A stretch of DNA of 52,627 bases from an uncultured Hungatella sp. (lineage in GTDB: Bacteria; Bacillota; Clostridia; Lachnospirales; Lachnospiraceae): the NCBI GenBank assembly GCA_947089145.1, contig CAMUJH010000029.1:1-52627 (forward strand), given 5' to 3'. Within the stretch, counting starts at the first letter, position 1. Each line of letters opens with the position of its first letter. Of this stretch, positions 24,376 through 33,594 are shown one piece after another. Under the pieces are notes generated by a model that was given only the letters and a program-made list of their open reading frames with translations, ran no database searches and was not told the origin of the DNA. Made by a program: the position numbers and the translations under genes.

Positions 24376-25824
24376 ATGGGTGCGCAGGAAAAAAACATGG
24401 CAGATTTGCTTCCAGAAGAATTCAAGAAAGAGATGCAGCAGCTTCTTGGGCCGGAATACACCCAATACCTGGAAAGCTTTCAAAATCCTGCAAGCAGAGG
24501 GCTGAGGGTGAACACGCTTAAGTGGACCAGAGATGAGTGCATGGACAAGCTTCCCTGCCAGACAGAACCTGTCCCCTGGATTCCCAACGGGCTTTTTTAT
24601 GAGGAGCAGGTGCGGCTGTCCAGAGATCCCTATTATTTTGCGGGCTTGTACTATCTTCAGGAACCAAGCGCCATGACTCCCGCATCCCTTCTTCCAGTGG
24701 AGCCAGGTGACATGGTTCTGGATATCTGCGCCGCGCCAGGCGGCAAAAGCACGGAACTGGGCGCCAGGCTTATGGGAAAGGGAATGCTGGTGGCCAATGA
24801 CATCAGCAATTCCAGGGCAAAGGCCCTGCTGAAAAACCTGGAGCTGTTGGGCATATCCAACATGTGCGTTGTCAGTGAACCGCCGGAAAGGCTTGGCAGA
24901 GCATTTCCCGACTTTTTTGATAAGATTCTGATCGATGCGCCGTGTTCCGGGGAGGGCATGTTTCGGAAAGACAGAGACATGGTGAAGGCCTGGAAAGAGA
25001 AAGGCCCTCAGTACTACAGCAGAATTCAGCGGGAGATTGCAGGATGGGCAGTGGGGATGCTGAAAGCGGGAGGGTATCTTATGTATTCCACATGCACCTT
25101 TTCCGTCATGGAGAACGAAGGGACAATTCAGTGGCTTCTGGATGAATTTCCGCAGATGGAGCTGGTGCCTCTTAAAGGTTTTGAGGGGGCGGACAGGGGA
25201 AGGGGCCTTGAAGGCTGCATCAGGCTGTTTCCCCACAAAATCCGGGGGGAGGGGCATTTTGCGGCTCTCCTTCGGAAAAAGGCGGGAAGCGGACAAGAGG
25301 GGCAGGGCTTAAAGCGGGAAGACGAAACCTGCCGGAGGCAGAAAGGGGAGGGCTCTAGAAAAGCCGGCGGGAAGAAACCAGCCACGGCACAAAACAAAGA
25401 GAAAGAACGGAACCGGGAACTGTCAGCTTTTTTAAAGGAAACCAAAATCTGCTGGGATGAGTCCCGGATTGTGGTAAAGAATGACATGGTTTATTATCTG
25501 CCGGAAGGCCTGCCGGCAGATACAGGGCTGCGTTTTCTGCGGACAGGGCTGTGGATGGGGACCCTGAAAAAGGGGCGGTTTGAGCCCAGCCAGGCCATGG
25601 CCATGGTTTTAAGCCAAAAGCTGTACTCCAACTGCGTTTCTTTTGGAAGGGAAGACCCAAGAGTGATCCGGTACCTGAAAGGCGAAACCATCAGCCTGGA
25701 ACAAGGCGAGGCCCCGGTTAAGGGATGGTGCCTGATATGCACAGACGGATTTGCACTGGGATTTGGAAAGGGTAACGGAATGACAATAAAAAATAAATAC
25801 TATGCCGGATGGCGGTGGCAGTGA
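24376..25824 (+). CDS. RsmF-like rRNA (cytosine-C5)-methyltransferase
   Basis: The 482-residue protein belongs to the NOL1/NOP2/Sun family, which methylates cytosine-5 in rRNA or tRNA with S-adenosylmethionine. LDICAAPGGKSTEL is the SAM site, DAPCSGEGMF holds one conserved cysteine and YSTCTFS the catalytic one. The tail (about 330-480) is an RsmF-type C-terminal/PUA-like domain, reached through a charged Lys/Gly-rich linker (about 295-345) that looks disordered. AGGAG lies nine bases before the ATG. It overlaps the pseudouridine synthase gene by TGATG, so both belong to one RNA-modification operon. Confidence 0.9.
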   Translation: MGAQEKNMADLLPEEFKKEMQQLLGPEYTQYLESFQNPASRGLRVNTLKWTRDECMDKLPCQTEPVPWIPNGLFYEEQVRLSRDPYYFAGLYYLQEPSAMTPASLLPVEPGDMVLDICAAPGGKSTELGARLMGKGMLVANDISNSRAKALLKNLELLGISNMCVVSEPPERLGRAFPDFFDKILIDAPCSGEGMFRKDRDMVKAWKEKGPQYYSRIQREIAGWAVGMLKAGGYLMYSTCTFSVMENEGTIQWLLDEFPQMELVPLKGFEGADRGRGLEGCIRLFPHKIRGEGHFAALLRKKAGSGQEGQGLKREDETCRRQKGEGSRKAGGKKPATAQNKEKERNRELSAFLKETKICWDESRIVVKNDMVYYLPEGLPADTGLRFLRTGLWMGTLKKGRFEPSQAMAMVLSQKLYSNCVSFGREDPRVIRYLKGETISLEQGEAPVKGWCLICTDGFALGFGKGNGMTIKNKYYAGWRWQ

Positions 25825-26633
25825 TGAACAGGAGCATGCGTCTGGACAAGTTTCTGACAGAGATGGGAATCGGAAGCAGGAGCCAGGTAAAAGACATGGC
25901 CAGAAAGGGAAGGATTCAGGTAAACGGCATCACCGTGAAAAAGACAGATGAAAAGATTGCGCCTGACAGAGACTTAGTAACCTGTGACGGCATAAAGGTA
26001 GACTATGCGGAGTATGAGTACTATATGCTCAATAAGCCCCAGGGGGTGGTTTCAGCCACAGAGGATAGCCTGCATAAGACAGTCATTGATCTGATTGGGA
26101 AAAAGCGAAAGGATCTGTTTCCAGTGGGGCGTCTGGATATTGATACAGAGGGGCTGCTTCTGATTACCAATGACGGGGAACTGGCCCATAAGCTGCTGTC
26201 GCCGAAGCGGCACGTGGACAAGCGGTATTTTGCCAGAGTGGCAGGCTCTTTGCCGGAGGACGCCAAGGAGAGGCTGAAAGAAGGCATCACTCTTTTAGAC
26301 GGAACCAGGGTCATGCCGGCCATACTGGAGATTGGAGGCAGGGGGCAGGGGGAATCCGCAATAACCATGGAGCCGGCCAATTCAGGTGTTCCCCAGGAAT
26401 ATCAGCCAGGCGGCAGAAAGACTTTAAAAGAAAGGCAGGAACCGGTTACAGAGGCTGTTTTAACCATCCGGGAAGGAAAGTTCCATCAGGTGAAACGGAT
26501 GTTTGAAGCTCTTGGAGGACGGGTGATCTATTTAAAAAGGCTTTCCATGGGAAGCCTGCAGCTGGACGAAAGTTTAAAGCCCGGGGAATACAGGCCTCTT
26601 TTGGCTGAGGAGCTGAAAAGGCTGAAAGGCTGA
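25824..26633 (+). CDS. RsuA/RluB-family pseudouridine synthase
   Basis: The enzyme isomerises uridine to pseudouridine in rRNA. The start is placed at 25824, where the ATG overlaps the stop of the upstream gene (TGATG). It has 269 residues: an S4 RNA-binding domain first (MRLDKFLTEMGIGSRSQVKD...GRIQVNG), then the catalytic domain with GRLDIDTEGLLL (catalytic Asp) and MLNKPQGVVSAT. An extra hydrophilic stretch (GGRGQGES...QPGGRKTLKERQEP) is inserted before the REGKFHQVKRMFEALG motif. Whether the target is 16S or 23S cannot be told. Confidence 0.9.
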   Translation: MNRSMRLDKFLTEMGIGSRSQVKDMARKGRIQVNGITVKKTDEKIAPDRDLVTCDGIKVDYAEYEYYMLNKPQGVVSATEDSLHKTVIDLIGKKRKDLFPVGRLDIDTEGLLLITNDGELAHKLLSPKRHVDKRYFARVAGSLPEDAKERLKEGITLLDGTRVMPAILEIGGRGQGESAITMEPANSGVPQEYQPGGRKTLKERQEPVTEAVLTIREGKFHQVKRMFEALGGRVIYLKRLSMGSLQLDESLKPGEYRPLLAEELKRLKG

Positions 26634-26745
26634 ATAAATGAGAGAAGTCCCTTTTGGGGAGAAGAGGGAAATTGATAAATCCTTAACAGCCTGAATGCGC
26701 CTTGGCAGGGAACGTGGAAAAAGAAGAAAAAGGGATCTGACGATT

Positions 26746-27726
26746 ATGAGACAGAAAAAGATAAGCGGGCGTCCTGAGGCATGCACCTCCTGCGGCGGCA
26801 GGCTGGAGCAGAGGGACCCGTATACCTATGAATGTACATCCTGCGGGAGAAAATATTACATTTCCGCAGACCGCACCCACAGGGTTTCGGTTCGTTTGTC
26901 TGCCGGGAAGATTATTTTAATCTGTTCCCTGGCAGCTATTGCGGTAACCGGAGCAGCAGTGGCGGGATATCAGTATTATACAAGCCGCCTGGTGCAGTCA
27001 GCCAGCCGGTTTTGCGTGGCCTTTCGGGACTTTCTTATGGAGGCATATGGGAAACCTGTTGCGGAGATCGGGGAAGAGGATCTGCAGAAGATAAAATATC
27101 TGAAAATAGAGAGGGACAAGGAATATAAGTTTACCTACAGTTTTGAGGATTACTACGATTACAGGGATAAAGACGCATATGAAGAAACCCTTCGAACCAT
27201 AGAGGTCCATGCGCCGAAAGAGGATTTTTCTCCTACGAACCTACAGTATTTTACAGGCATTACCAGGCTTGAGCTGTATACGGACGTGTGGGAAAACTAT
27301 ATTCTTCCGGAGGAAAATGCGGTGAGAAGCATTTACTGCCTGGACGGCCTGTCTAAATCAGGAACTCCCCGGTTTTTCACAAGGGCCAATCCGGATACAC
27401 TGGAGGAAGTGGCCATTATGGAAGCAGAGAACCTGGAAGACTTCTCTTTTATGGAAAACTTAAAAGGCGTAAAGACTCTGCTGCTGCACAAGGCCAGGCT
27501 GAAAAGCGGGGAAATGTTTTTGGGATTTGACAGCCTGGAGAATCTGGTTCTGTATCAGGTGGACATTGAGGAGGATAAAGCAGCAGATATCGCGGAGGGG
27601 CTGCTTTCCCTTCCGTCCATGAAGTATTTCCGCATGGAAGGGAAAGCGGCATGGTATATTGAAGATGAGAAGTGGGAGCAGTGGGAGAAAAAATATGACG
27701 GGAAGATCATGTTAAGCAGGGAATAA
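26746..27726 (+). CDS. Zinc-ribbon, single-TM, LRR-like membrane protein (short paralogue)
   Basis: Starting at 26746 (AAAAGGGAT upstream) the protein has 326 residues. A cytoplasmic zinc ribbon uses Cys13, Cys16, Cys30 and Cys33 (CTSCGG, CTSCGR). One membrane segment spans about 55-75 (IILICSLAAIAVTGAAVAGY). The outside part begins with a domain shared with the next gene (YSFEDYYDYRDKDAYEETL; FTGITRLELYTDVWENYILPE) and ends with leucine-rich-repeat-like strands (LEEVAIMEAENLEDFSFMEN). I know no function for this architecture. It is one half of a tandem paralogue pair. Confidence 0.7.
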   Translation: MRQKKISGRPEACTSCGGRLEQRDPYTYECTSCGRKYYISADRTHRVSVRLSAGKIILICSLAAIAVTGAAVAGYQYYTSRLVQSASRFCVAFRDFLMEAYGKPVAEIGEEDLQKIKYLKIERDKEYKFTYSFEDYYDYRDKDAYEETLRTIEVHAPKEDFSPTNLQYFTGITRLELYTDVWENYILPEENAVRSIYCLDGLSKSGTPRFFTRANPDTLEEVAIMEAENLEDFSFMENLKGVKTLLLHKARLKSGEMFLGFDSLENLVLYQVDIEEDKAADIAEGLLSLPSMKYFRMEGKAAWYIEDEKWEQWEKKYDGKIMLSRE

Positions 27727-27873
27727 GGCACAGCAGGTTAAGGGCCTTCACAGCTGCCGTGGGGATGATAAAGAGCAGGTGACTGGGAAAGTCAAAATTG
27801 CCGGGAAGATCCGTCAGGTTTTGACTCTAGCAAACGCCTGCGATAAAAAGGGGCGAAAGGAAAGAGAAGGGAT

Positions 27874-29673
27874 ATGGAAAGACAGACAGAGGACGGACTG
27901 CGCAGGGAGGGGTATGTGATCCGCACTTCCAATGACAGGGAGAAACCGGAACTTTTGGAACTGCAGTGCAGAAACTGCGGCGGCTTTCTGGAACTGGTGG
28001 ACAGGACCCATGCAGTGTGTCCGTACTGCGGGCAAAAGTACCTGATTGATGAGGCCAAGGGAACGATCATCAATGTCCAGGTAGATTACAGCGGCAATGA
28101 TGAGATGGTGGAGGCAGTCAACAGCACAAAAAAGACGCTGATCGTGTTTTTGATCATAGCGGCGGTTATAGCTGCCGTTGTGCTGGCGTTTAATATAGCT
28201 GCACGGATGTCTGTGTTCTCTACATCCGATGAAGACGGGCCGGCGGATGAAAACGGAATTCTTCTTCGGATTTTCTGCAAGGATATTTTCGGAAAAGAGT
28301 ATGAGGACATTACAGAAGAAGAGTTTGCATCTGTCAAATACATCCGGTGCGCTTACGAGAGGGAAGGCAGCGAGACGTTTAATGTGATCTTCTACAGCTT
28401 TACAGATTATCAGGACTGCGAAAGCCAGGAAGAGTTTCAGGAAACCATTAAAAAATGGACTTACCGGACGAAAATGGTCAGCTGGCCTTCGGATTATACC
28501 ATGTTTACCGGCCTTACCAGAATCGACAACACCGACTCAGTGTGGCTGTCCCTTGTGAAATTTTCCCCTGACAGCAGGATATCCTATGTGGATACGGACG
28601 ACAGGCTGGACACGGTTGCAAATGTGCTGAATCCGGAATATGTGAAGGTGCTGCACATCGGCATAATGGGAAATAACCTGCAGGATATCGGCCAGTTTAA
28701 AAATCTGGAGGAGCTGGACGTGGATACCAACCTGTCAAGCAGGGAGGCGGACATAAGCGGCATCAGCCAGTGCAGCCGCTTAAAAAGCTTAAGGCTGCGG
28801 TGCGGGGAGGGGTATAAGGGGCTGGAAAGCTTAAAAGATCTGAAGGAACTAAGGAGCCTGTATATCGACAAAATGCCGGCGTCGGAATGGGGGTTTTTAA
28901 AGGATCTGCCGCAGCTGGAGGAACTTAGCATCTACACAGGGGAGGATGCAGACTTGTCTGCACTAAAGCTGCTTCCCAGCCTGAGGAAAGTGAATTTTCT
29001 GGATCAGTGCTATATTCTGCCTGAAGAATTGGAAAAGCTTAGGGGAGTGGAAGATCTGACAATTGCGGTGAATCAGGAAGAGTGCCTGGAGATTCTGGGG
29101 AGCTTTGACAGCCTGAGAGCGCTGGATGTGCATATGGCGATCCATGAGTACCAGGTTCCTGTGGACGTGTCGCCTTTGGCTGGCCTTAAGGGGCTGGAAA
29201 AGCTTTATGTGGATAATTTCTGGGGATGCCAGTATACGGGAGTGGAGCAGCTTCTCAATCTTCCCAAACTGAAAATATTTCGTCTGGGACAGGGAGTGGG
29301 AAGCGACGCGGAGCTTCTCATGGATACGGAAGCACTCAGCGGAAGCCAGGTTTTAGAGGAACTGGGAATGATAAACTGCACGGTAACAGACATAGGGACA
29401 GGGGCGCAGCAGGATTTTGGGTTTGTCGCAGAGTTTCCGGGACTGAAAAGACTGTATCTGGATGAGTGCGGCCTGGATGATATTTCTTTTGTCTCAGGGC
29501 TTAAAGATTTGAGAGCCTGCAGCTTTATGGATAATGATATCACGGATCTGTCCCCTCTTTTGGAATGTAAAAGGCTGGGCGTGGTTTCCGTGGATCGGGA
29601 GGCGGCGGCAGGAATTGAATTTCCGGGCGACGTGATGGTCAATACAGAGTCTTTTGTGAAAATTTATGAGTGA
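27874..29673 (+). CDS. Zinc-ribbon, single-TM, leucine-rich-repeat membrane protein (long paralogue)
   Basis: 599 residues with the same plan as the upstream gene: zinc ribbon (Cys32, Cys35, Cys49, Cys52 in CRNCGG and CPYCGQ), transmembrane helix at about 89-110 (LIVFLIIAAVIAAVVLAFNI), an extracellular domain with FYSFTDYQDCESQEEF and FTGLTRIDNTDSVWLSLVKF, then about 370 residues of leucine-rich repeats (NLEELDVDTNL, RLKSLRLRCG, ELRSLYIDKM, LKRLYLDECGLDDISFV). The LRRs could bind a cell-wall or protein ligand while the ribbon sits in the cytoplasm. Signal transfer is a guess. GAAAGGAAAGAGAAGGG precedes the ATG. Confidence 0.75.
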   Translation: MERQTEDGLRREGYVIRTSNDREKPELLELQCRNCGGFLELVDRTHAVCPYCGQKYLIDEAKGTIINVQVDYSGNDEMVEAVNSTKKTLIVFLIIAAVIAAVVLAFNIAARMSVFSTSDEDGPADENGILLRIFCKDIFGKEYEDITEEEFASVKYIRCAYEREGSETFNVIFYSFTDYQDCESQEEFQETIKKWTYRTKMVSWPSDYTMFTGLTRIDNTDSVWLSLVKFSPDSRISYVDTDDRLDTVANVLNPEYVKVLHIGIMGNNLQDIGQFKNLEELDVDTNLSSREADISGISQCSRLKSLRLRCGEGYKGLESLKDLKELRSLYIDKMPASEWGFLKDLPQLEELSIYTGEDADLSALKLLPSLRKVNFLDQCYILPEELEKLRGVEDLTIAVNQEECLEILGSFDSLRALDVHMAIHEYQVPVDVSPLAGLKGLEKLYVDNFWGCQYTGVEQLLNLPKLKIFRLGQGVGSDAELLMDTEALSGSQVLEELGMINCTVTDIGTGAQQDFGFVAEFPGLKRLYLDECGLDDISFVSGLKDLRACSFMDNDITDLSPLLECKRLGVVSVDREAAAGIEFPGDVMVNTESFVKIYE

Positions 29674-29695
29674 AGCAATACAGGCAGGTGAAATT

Positions 29696-30364
29696 ATGAC
29701 AAATATCTTAAATGGAAAAAAGGCGGTTATTTTTGATTTGGACGGAACATTAGTGGATTCCATGTGGATGTGGAAAAGCATTGACATAGAGTTTCTGGGA
29801 CGGTATGGCCATAAATGCCCGCCGGATCTTCAGCGGGTGATTGAAGGCATGGGGTTTTCGGAAACAGCCGTGTATTTTAAGGAGCGGTTCGGCCTTCCCC
29901 TGACTGTGGAGGAGATTAAAGAAATCTGGGAAGCCATGTCCATAGACAAGTACCGGTATGAGGTCCCTCCTAAAAAAGGGGCCAGGGAGTTTTTGGCTTA
30001 TGTCCGGGATAGGGGGATCGCCTGCGGAATCGCCACCAGCAACGGCCGGAAGATGGTGGATGCGGTAATGGAATCCCTGCAGATAAAGCCGTATTTTCAG
30101 ACCGTGGTTACCGCCTGTGAGGTGAAGGCAGGGAAACCGGAGCCGGACATTTACTGGAAAGCGGCAGCTGACTTAGAGGCGGAGCCTGGGGAGTGCCTTG
30201 TGTTTGAGGACGTGCCTGCAGGCATTCTGGCAGGGAAAAGAGCCGGAATGACGGTGTGCGCGGTGGAAGATGCGTTTTCCAGACATTTGGAGCAGGAAAA
30301 GAGGGAACTGGCGGATTATTTTATCAGCGATTATTTTGAGATCATGGGCGGAGGCAGGCTATGA
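29696..30364 (+). CDS. HAD-superfamily phosphatase
   Basis: 222 residues when started at 29696, where AGGTGAA lies upstream; an earlier ATG at 29666 overlaps the preceding stop and lacks a ribosome site. Motifs: DLDGTLVDSMWMW (I), ATSNGRK (II), KAGKPEPD (III) and VFEDVPAGILAG (IV), with a helical cap: HAD subfamily IA, beta-phosphoglucomutase-like. The substrate is unknown. It overlaps the YgiQ gene by four bases (ATGA), so the two are translationally coupled. Confidence 0.9.
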   Translation: MTNILNGKKAVIFDLDGTLVDSMWMWKSIDIEFLGRYGHKCPPDLQRVIEGMGFSETAVYFKERFGLPLTVEEIKEIWEAMSIDKYRYEVPPKKGAREFLAYVRDRGIACGIATSNGRKMVDAVMESLQIKPYFQTVVTACEVKAGKPEPDIYWKAAADLEAEPGECLVFEDVPAGILAGKRAGMTVCAVEDAFSRHLEQEKRELADYFISDYFEIMGGGRL

Positions 30365-32361
30365 AGCCGGACTATCTGCCTGTCAGCCGGGCGGACATGA
30401 GCCTTCGGGGATGGAATCAGTGTGACTTTGTGTATGTGTGCGGAGATGCCTATGTGGATCACCCCTCTTTCGGACATGCCGTCATATCCCGGGTGCTGGA
30501 GTCCCATGGCTACAAGGTAGGGATTATCTCCCAGCCGGACTGGAAAGACAAAAAGAGCATCACAATACTGGGAAAGCCCAGGCTTGGCTTTCTGGTGACT
30601 GCGGGAAACATGGATTCCATGGTCAACCACTACTCTGTTTCCAAAAAGAGAAGGCAGGAAGACTCTTACACGCCAGGGGGAGTCATGGGAAAGCGCCCGG
30701 ATTACGCCACGGTGGTGTACTGCAACCTGATTCGGTCGGTTTATAAAGACAGCCCTGTGATTATCGGAGGAATCGAGGCAAGCCTGCGGCGCCTGGCTCA
30801 TTATGACTACTGGTCAGACAGGCTGAAACGATCCATTCTTCTGGATTCCCAGGCAGACCTGATTTCCTACGGCATGGGGGAGCGGTCCATTGTGGAGATT
30901 GCAGACGCCCTGGCCAGCGGAATTGATGTAAAGGATATTACATTTGTGGACGGGACGGTATACAAAACGGGAAGCCTGGAGTCAGTGTATGATTATGAAC
31001 TTCTTCCGGACTATAAAGAGCTTTTAAAAGAGAAAGAAAAGTATGCCCAAAGCTTTTTTATCCAATACTCCAACACAGACCCGTTTACCGGAAAACGTCT
31101 GGCGGAGCCTTATGATCAGAAGGTATATGTGATCCAAAACCCGCCGGCAAAGCCATTGAGCCAGGAAGAGATGGATCGGATCTATGATCTGCCCTATATG
31201 CGCAATTATCATCCCTCCTATGAGGAGGCGGGAGGAGTCCCGGCTATCCGGGAGATCAGATTCAGCCTGATCAGCAGCCGGGGATGTTTTGGGGCCTGCA
31301 GCTTCTGCGCCTTAACCTTCCACCAGGGAAGGATCATCCAGGCCAGAAGCCATGAGTCTTTGGTGAAGGAGGCCAGGCTTCTGACAGAAGAGCCGGATTT
31401 TAAAGGGTATATTCATGACGTAGGCGGGCCTACGGCGGATTTCAGGTTTCCGGCCTGTGAAAAGCAGCTGACGGCAGGCGCCTGCAAAGACAGACAGTGC
31501 CTGTTTCCAAAACCCTGCAAGAATCTAAGGGCTGACCACAGTGACTATATAGAACTGCTGAGAAAGCTGCGATCCCTGCCAAAGGTAAAGAAGGTATTTA
31601 TCCGTTCCGGGATTCGCTTTGACTATGTACTGGCAGACATAAAAGGGGATTTTCTGCGGGAGCTGTGCGAACATCATGTCAGCGGCCAGCTGAAGGTGGC
31701 GCCGGAACATGTGGCGGATGCAGTGCTGAAACGCATGGGCAAACCGGAGAATCACGTATACCGCCAGTTTGTCCGGGAGTATGAAAAGATGAATAAGAGG
31801 ATCGGGAAGAAGCAGTATCTGGTGCCGTATCTCATGTCCTCCCACCCCGGTTCCACCATGAAAGAGGCAGTGGAGCTGGCGGAATATCTGCGGGATCTGG
31901 GGTATATGCCGGAGCAGGTTCAGGATTTCTACCCCACGCCGTCTACCATATCCACCTGTATGTACTATACAGGATATGACTGCAGAACCATGGAGAAGGT
32001 GTACGTGCCTGTGAATCCCCATGAAAAGGCCATGCAGAGGGCGCTGATCCAGTACAGGAATCCCAAAAACTATGATCTGGTGGCGGAGGCTTTAAAAACA
32101 GCAGGCAGAACGGATCTGATTGGATATGACAGGAAATGCCTCATCAAGCCCAGAGACGGGGCAAAAAGGGCAGGAACGCAGGAAGGGCAAAGACAGCAGG
32201 CCAATCAGGAAACTGCGGCAAAGAAAAGCCAGAAGGGCAAAGGAAGCATTATGAGCAAAGCAGCCCAAACAGGCAGAGGGAGGCCGGCTGCGGGAATTGA
32301 AAAGGAAAACAGCAAAAGGACGAGACGAACCATCCGAAATATCCATAAAAAGAAAGGATAA
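30361..32361 (+). CDS. YgiQ-family radical SAM protein
   Basis: 666 residues, usual for the UPF0313/YgiQ family. The radical SAM cluster cysteines are CFGACSFC (CxxxCxxC) at about 313-320, preceded by the vitamin-B12-like N-terminal region typical of the family (WNQCDFVYVCGDAYVDHPSF). FIRSGIRFDYV and LKVAPEHV are conserved core motifs. The last ~70 residues are Lys/Gln/Arg-rich and probably disordered. The reaction of YgiQ proteins is not established. Translationally coupled to the HAD gene upstream; a strong terminator follows. Confidence 0.92.
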   Translation: MKPDYLPVSRADMSLRGWNQCDFVYVCGDAYVDHPSFGHAVISRVLESHGYKVGIISQPDWKDKKSITILGKPRLGFLVTAGNMDSMVNHYSVSKKRRQEDSYTPGGVMGKRPDYATVVYCNLIRSVYKDSPVIIGGIEASLRRLAHYDYWSDRLKRSILLDSQADLISYGMGERSIVEIADALASGIDVKDITFVDGTVYKTGSLESVYDYELLPDYKELLKEKEKYAQSFFIQYSNTDPFTGKRLAEPYDQKVYVIQNPPAKPLSQEEMDRIYDLPYMRNYHPSYEEAGGVPAIREIRFSLISSRGCFGACSFCALTFHQGRIIQARSHESLVKEARLLTEEPDFKGYIHDVGGPTADFRFPACEKQLTAGACKDRQCLFPKPCKNLRADHSDYIELLRKLRSLPKVKKVFIRSGIRFDYVLADIKGDFLRELCEHHVSGQLKVAPEHVADAVLKRMGKPENHVYRQFVREYEKMNKRIGKKQYLVPYLMSSHPGSTMKEAVELAEYLRDLGYMPEQVQDFYPTPSTISTCMYYTGYDCRTMEKVYVPVNPHEKAMQRALIQYRNPKNYDLVAEALKTAGRTDLIGYDRKCLIKPRDGAKRAGTQEGQRQQANQETAAKKSQKGKGSIMSKAAQTGRGRPAAGIEKENSKRTRRTIRNIHKKKG

Positions 32362-32364
32362 AAC

Positions 32365-32424
32365 AAAAGCCAAAGGAAGCGGCCCAGGGGAAGAGAATCC
32401 CGTGGACGGCTTCTTTTGGCTTTT
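32365..32424 (+). terminator. Rho-independent terminator after the ygiQ-type gene
   Basis: AAAAGCCAAAGGAAGC (32365-32380) pairs with GCTTCTTTTGGCTTTT (32409-32424) with one G-T, and the T-run continues to 32425. Given the A-rich left arm it can also serve the convergent gene at 32457-32951. Confidence 0.8.
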
Positions 32425-32456
32425 TCGAATCCTTCTGCCTTCCTAAGCCGGACGTG

Positions 32457-32951
32457 TCAGGCAAATATGTCAACATTAGCCCCTTTAGCCGGCGGGGCCG
32501 CCTCATAAGTGTCAGGCTTAGAACGGAATACAGTGCGGGTGTTCCCTCCTGCAATGTAAGTCCTCCCGCATTCCGGACAGACATTTGTATGGTATGTGAC
32601 AGACTGGGAGACAATCTCCTGGTCTTCCCGCAAAGCGTCCAGCTTGGCGTGAGCCACATGTTCCATCTCATGGGAACGGACAGCATAAGCAGCCCTGTCA
32701 GGACTGAGCTTGGTGGGAGTCTTAAACGACACGGAAGGATCATTGGAACCATCCTGATATTTTCGGTTTTTGCAGGTCTGGCATTCATAGGTGTCCACAT
32801 CCGGTTCCTGTTTCGCTTTTCCCACCTGCTTTTCAAAAGCAGACTGATTTTCGTCTTCCTGTCCGTCGACTCTGCCGGCAAAAGCCTGTTCCGGCGATGA
32901 AACCCGGGACATGGGCCCGGAGGAAAAACGGGCAGGGGAGAGGAATGACAA
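32457..32951 (-). CDS. Two-zinc-ribbon protein with an HExxH motif
   Basis: The product has 164 residues if translation starts at the TTG at 32951, or 151 from the ATG at 32912; neither has a good ribosome site. Cys57/Cys60 (CQTCKNRKYQDGSND) and Cys125/Cys128 (CPECGRTYIAGG) are two CxxC knuckles flanking RSHEMEHVAHAK, a zincin-type HExxH (His94, Glu95, His98). The RVSSPEQAF start and this layout recur in a clostridial protein family with no known role; it may be a small metalloprotease or only a zinc fold. The N-terminus shows no signal. Confidence 0.7.
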   Translation of the reverse strand: MSFLSPARFSSGPMSRVSSPEQAFAGRVDGQEDENQSAFEKQVGKAKQEPDVDTYECQTCKNRKYQDGSNDPSVSFKTPTKLSPDRAAYAVRSHEMEHVAHAKLDALREDQEIVSQSVTYHTNVCPECGRTYIAGGNTRTVFRSKPDTYEAAPPAKGANVDIFA

Positions 32952-33228
32952 ATTGTTAAAAGATATTGCGTAATTGATAAAATCGCCCCCTTATTTATCA
33001 TCGTTGGATGAAGCCCATTGTCCCCGGAGAAGATGTAGAAAAGCACACAGCCAGGCTTGGGATGAAATGGGACCATCAGAGATAAATCTATGGTTATCGT
33101 ACCATATTTAGGAATAAGACGCAAGATATATTCCAAAATATCCTGTATGAATGGCTGAAAATGGGAGACAGCTTAATGCCGGGCAGAGCCAGGGATTCCT
33201 AAACGAAGGGGCATTGCTGAAGTAACCA

Positions 33229-33561
33229 TTAGTCTGTGTATACTTTCTCCTCTAAACAACAACCGCCGGCATTTAAGGCATCCATGCTGCCGTATATCCG
33301 GATAGTCAGCCTCTGGGTATGCCCATTCATGGATTCGTGCTCATTCCTTATCCGCTCAAACAATTCTTCTGAATCATAGTCTTTAATATTTACCACGACC
33401 CAGATGTAAACATCCTTGATATTGTCTTCGTTCTGAAAAATCATTGACCGGTAGAGTTCAAAGTCCTTTACTGCTGCAGGCGGCTTCAGCCCTTCCCGCA
33501 AAAACAACATGCAGCCCAGACTTAGTCCGATAACAGTTAACACCGCATATATTTTTTTCAT
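33229..33561 (-). CDS. Small membrane-anchored hypothetical protein
   Basis: I do not recognise this 110-residue protein. It begins with a signal-anchor (KKIYAVLTVIGLSLGCMLFL). SLGC is close to a lipobox, so it could be a small lipoprotein. The rest is hydrophilic with KDVYIWVVVNIKDYDSEELFERI and ends in a Cys-Cys pair. GAGAGGTAACT lies just before the ATG. The perfect palindrome at 33575-33594 sits over its leader and probably controls it. Confidence 0.6.
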   Translation of the reverse strand: MKKIYAVLTVIGLSLGCMLFLREGLKPPAAVKDFELYRSMIFQNEDNIKDVYIWVVVNIKDYDSEELFERIRNEHESMNGHTQRLTIRIYGSMDALNAGGCCLEEKVYTD

Positions 33562-33574
33562 AGTTACCTCTCTG

Positions 33575-33594
33575 TAGGACGAAATATCGTCCTA
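33575..33594. promoter_or_regulatory. Palindromic operator candidate TAGGACGA-N4-TCGTCCTA
   Basis: A perfect 8-bp inverted repeat around AATA lies 14 bp upstream of the minus-strand start at 33561. It is the size of a dimeric repressor site; the regulator is unknown. Confidence 0.55.
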
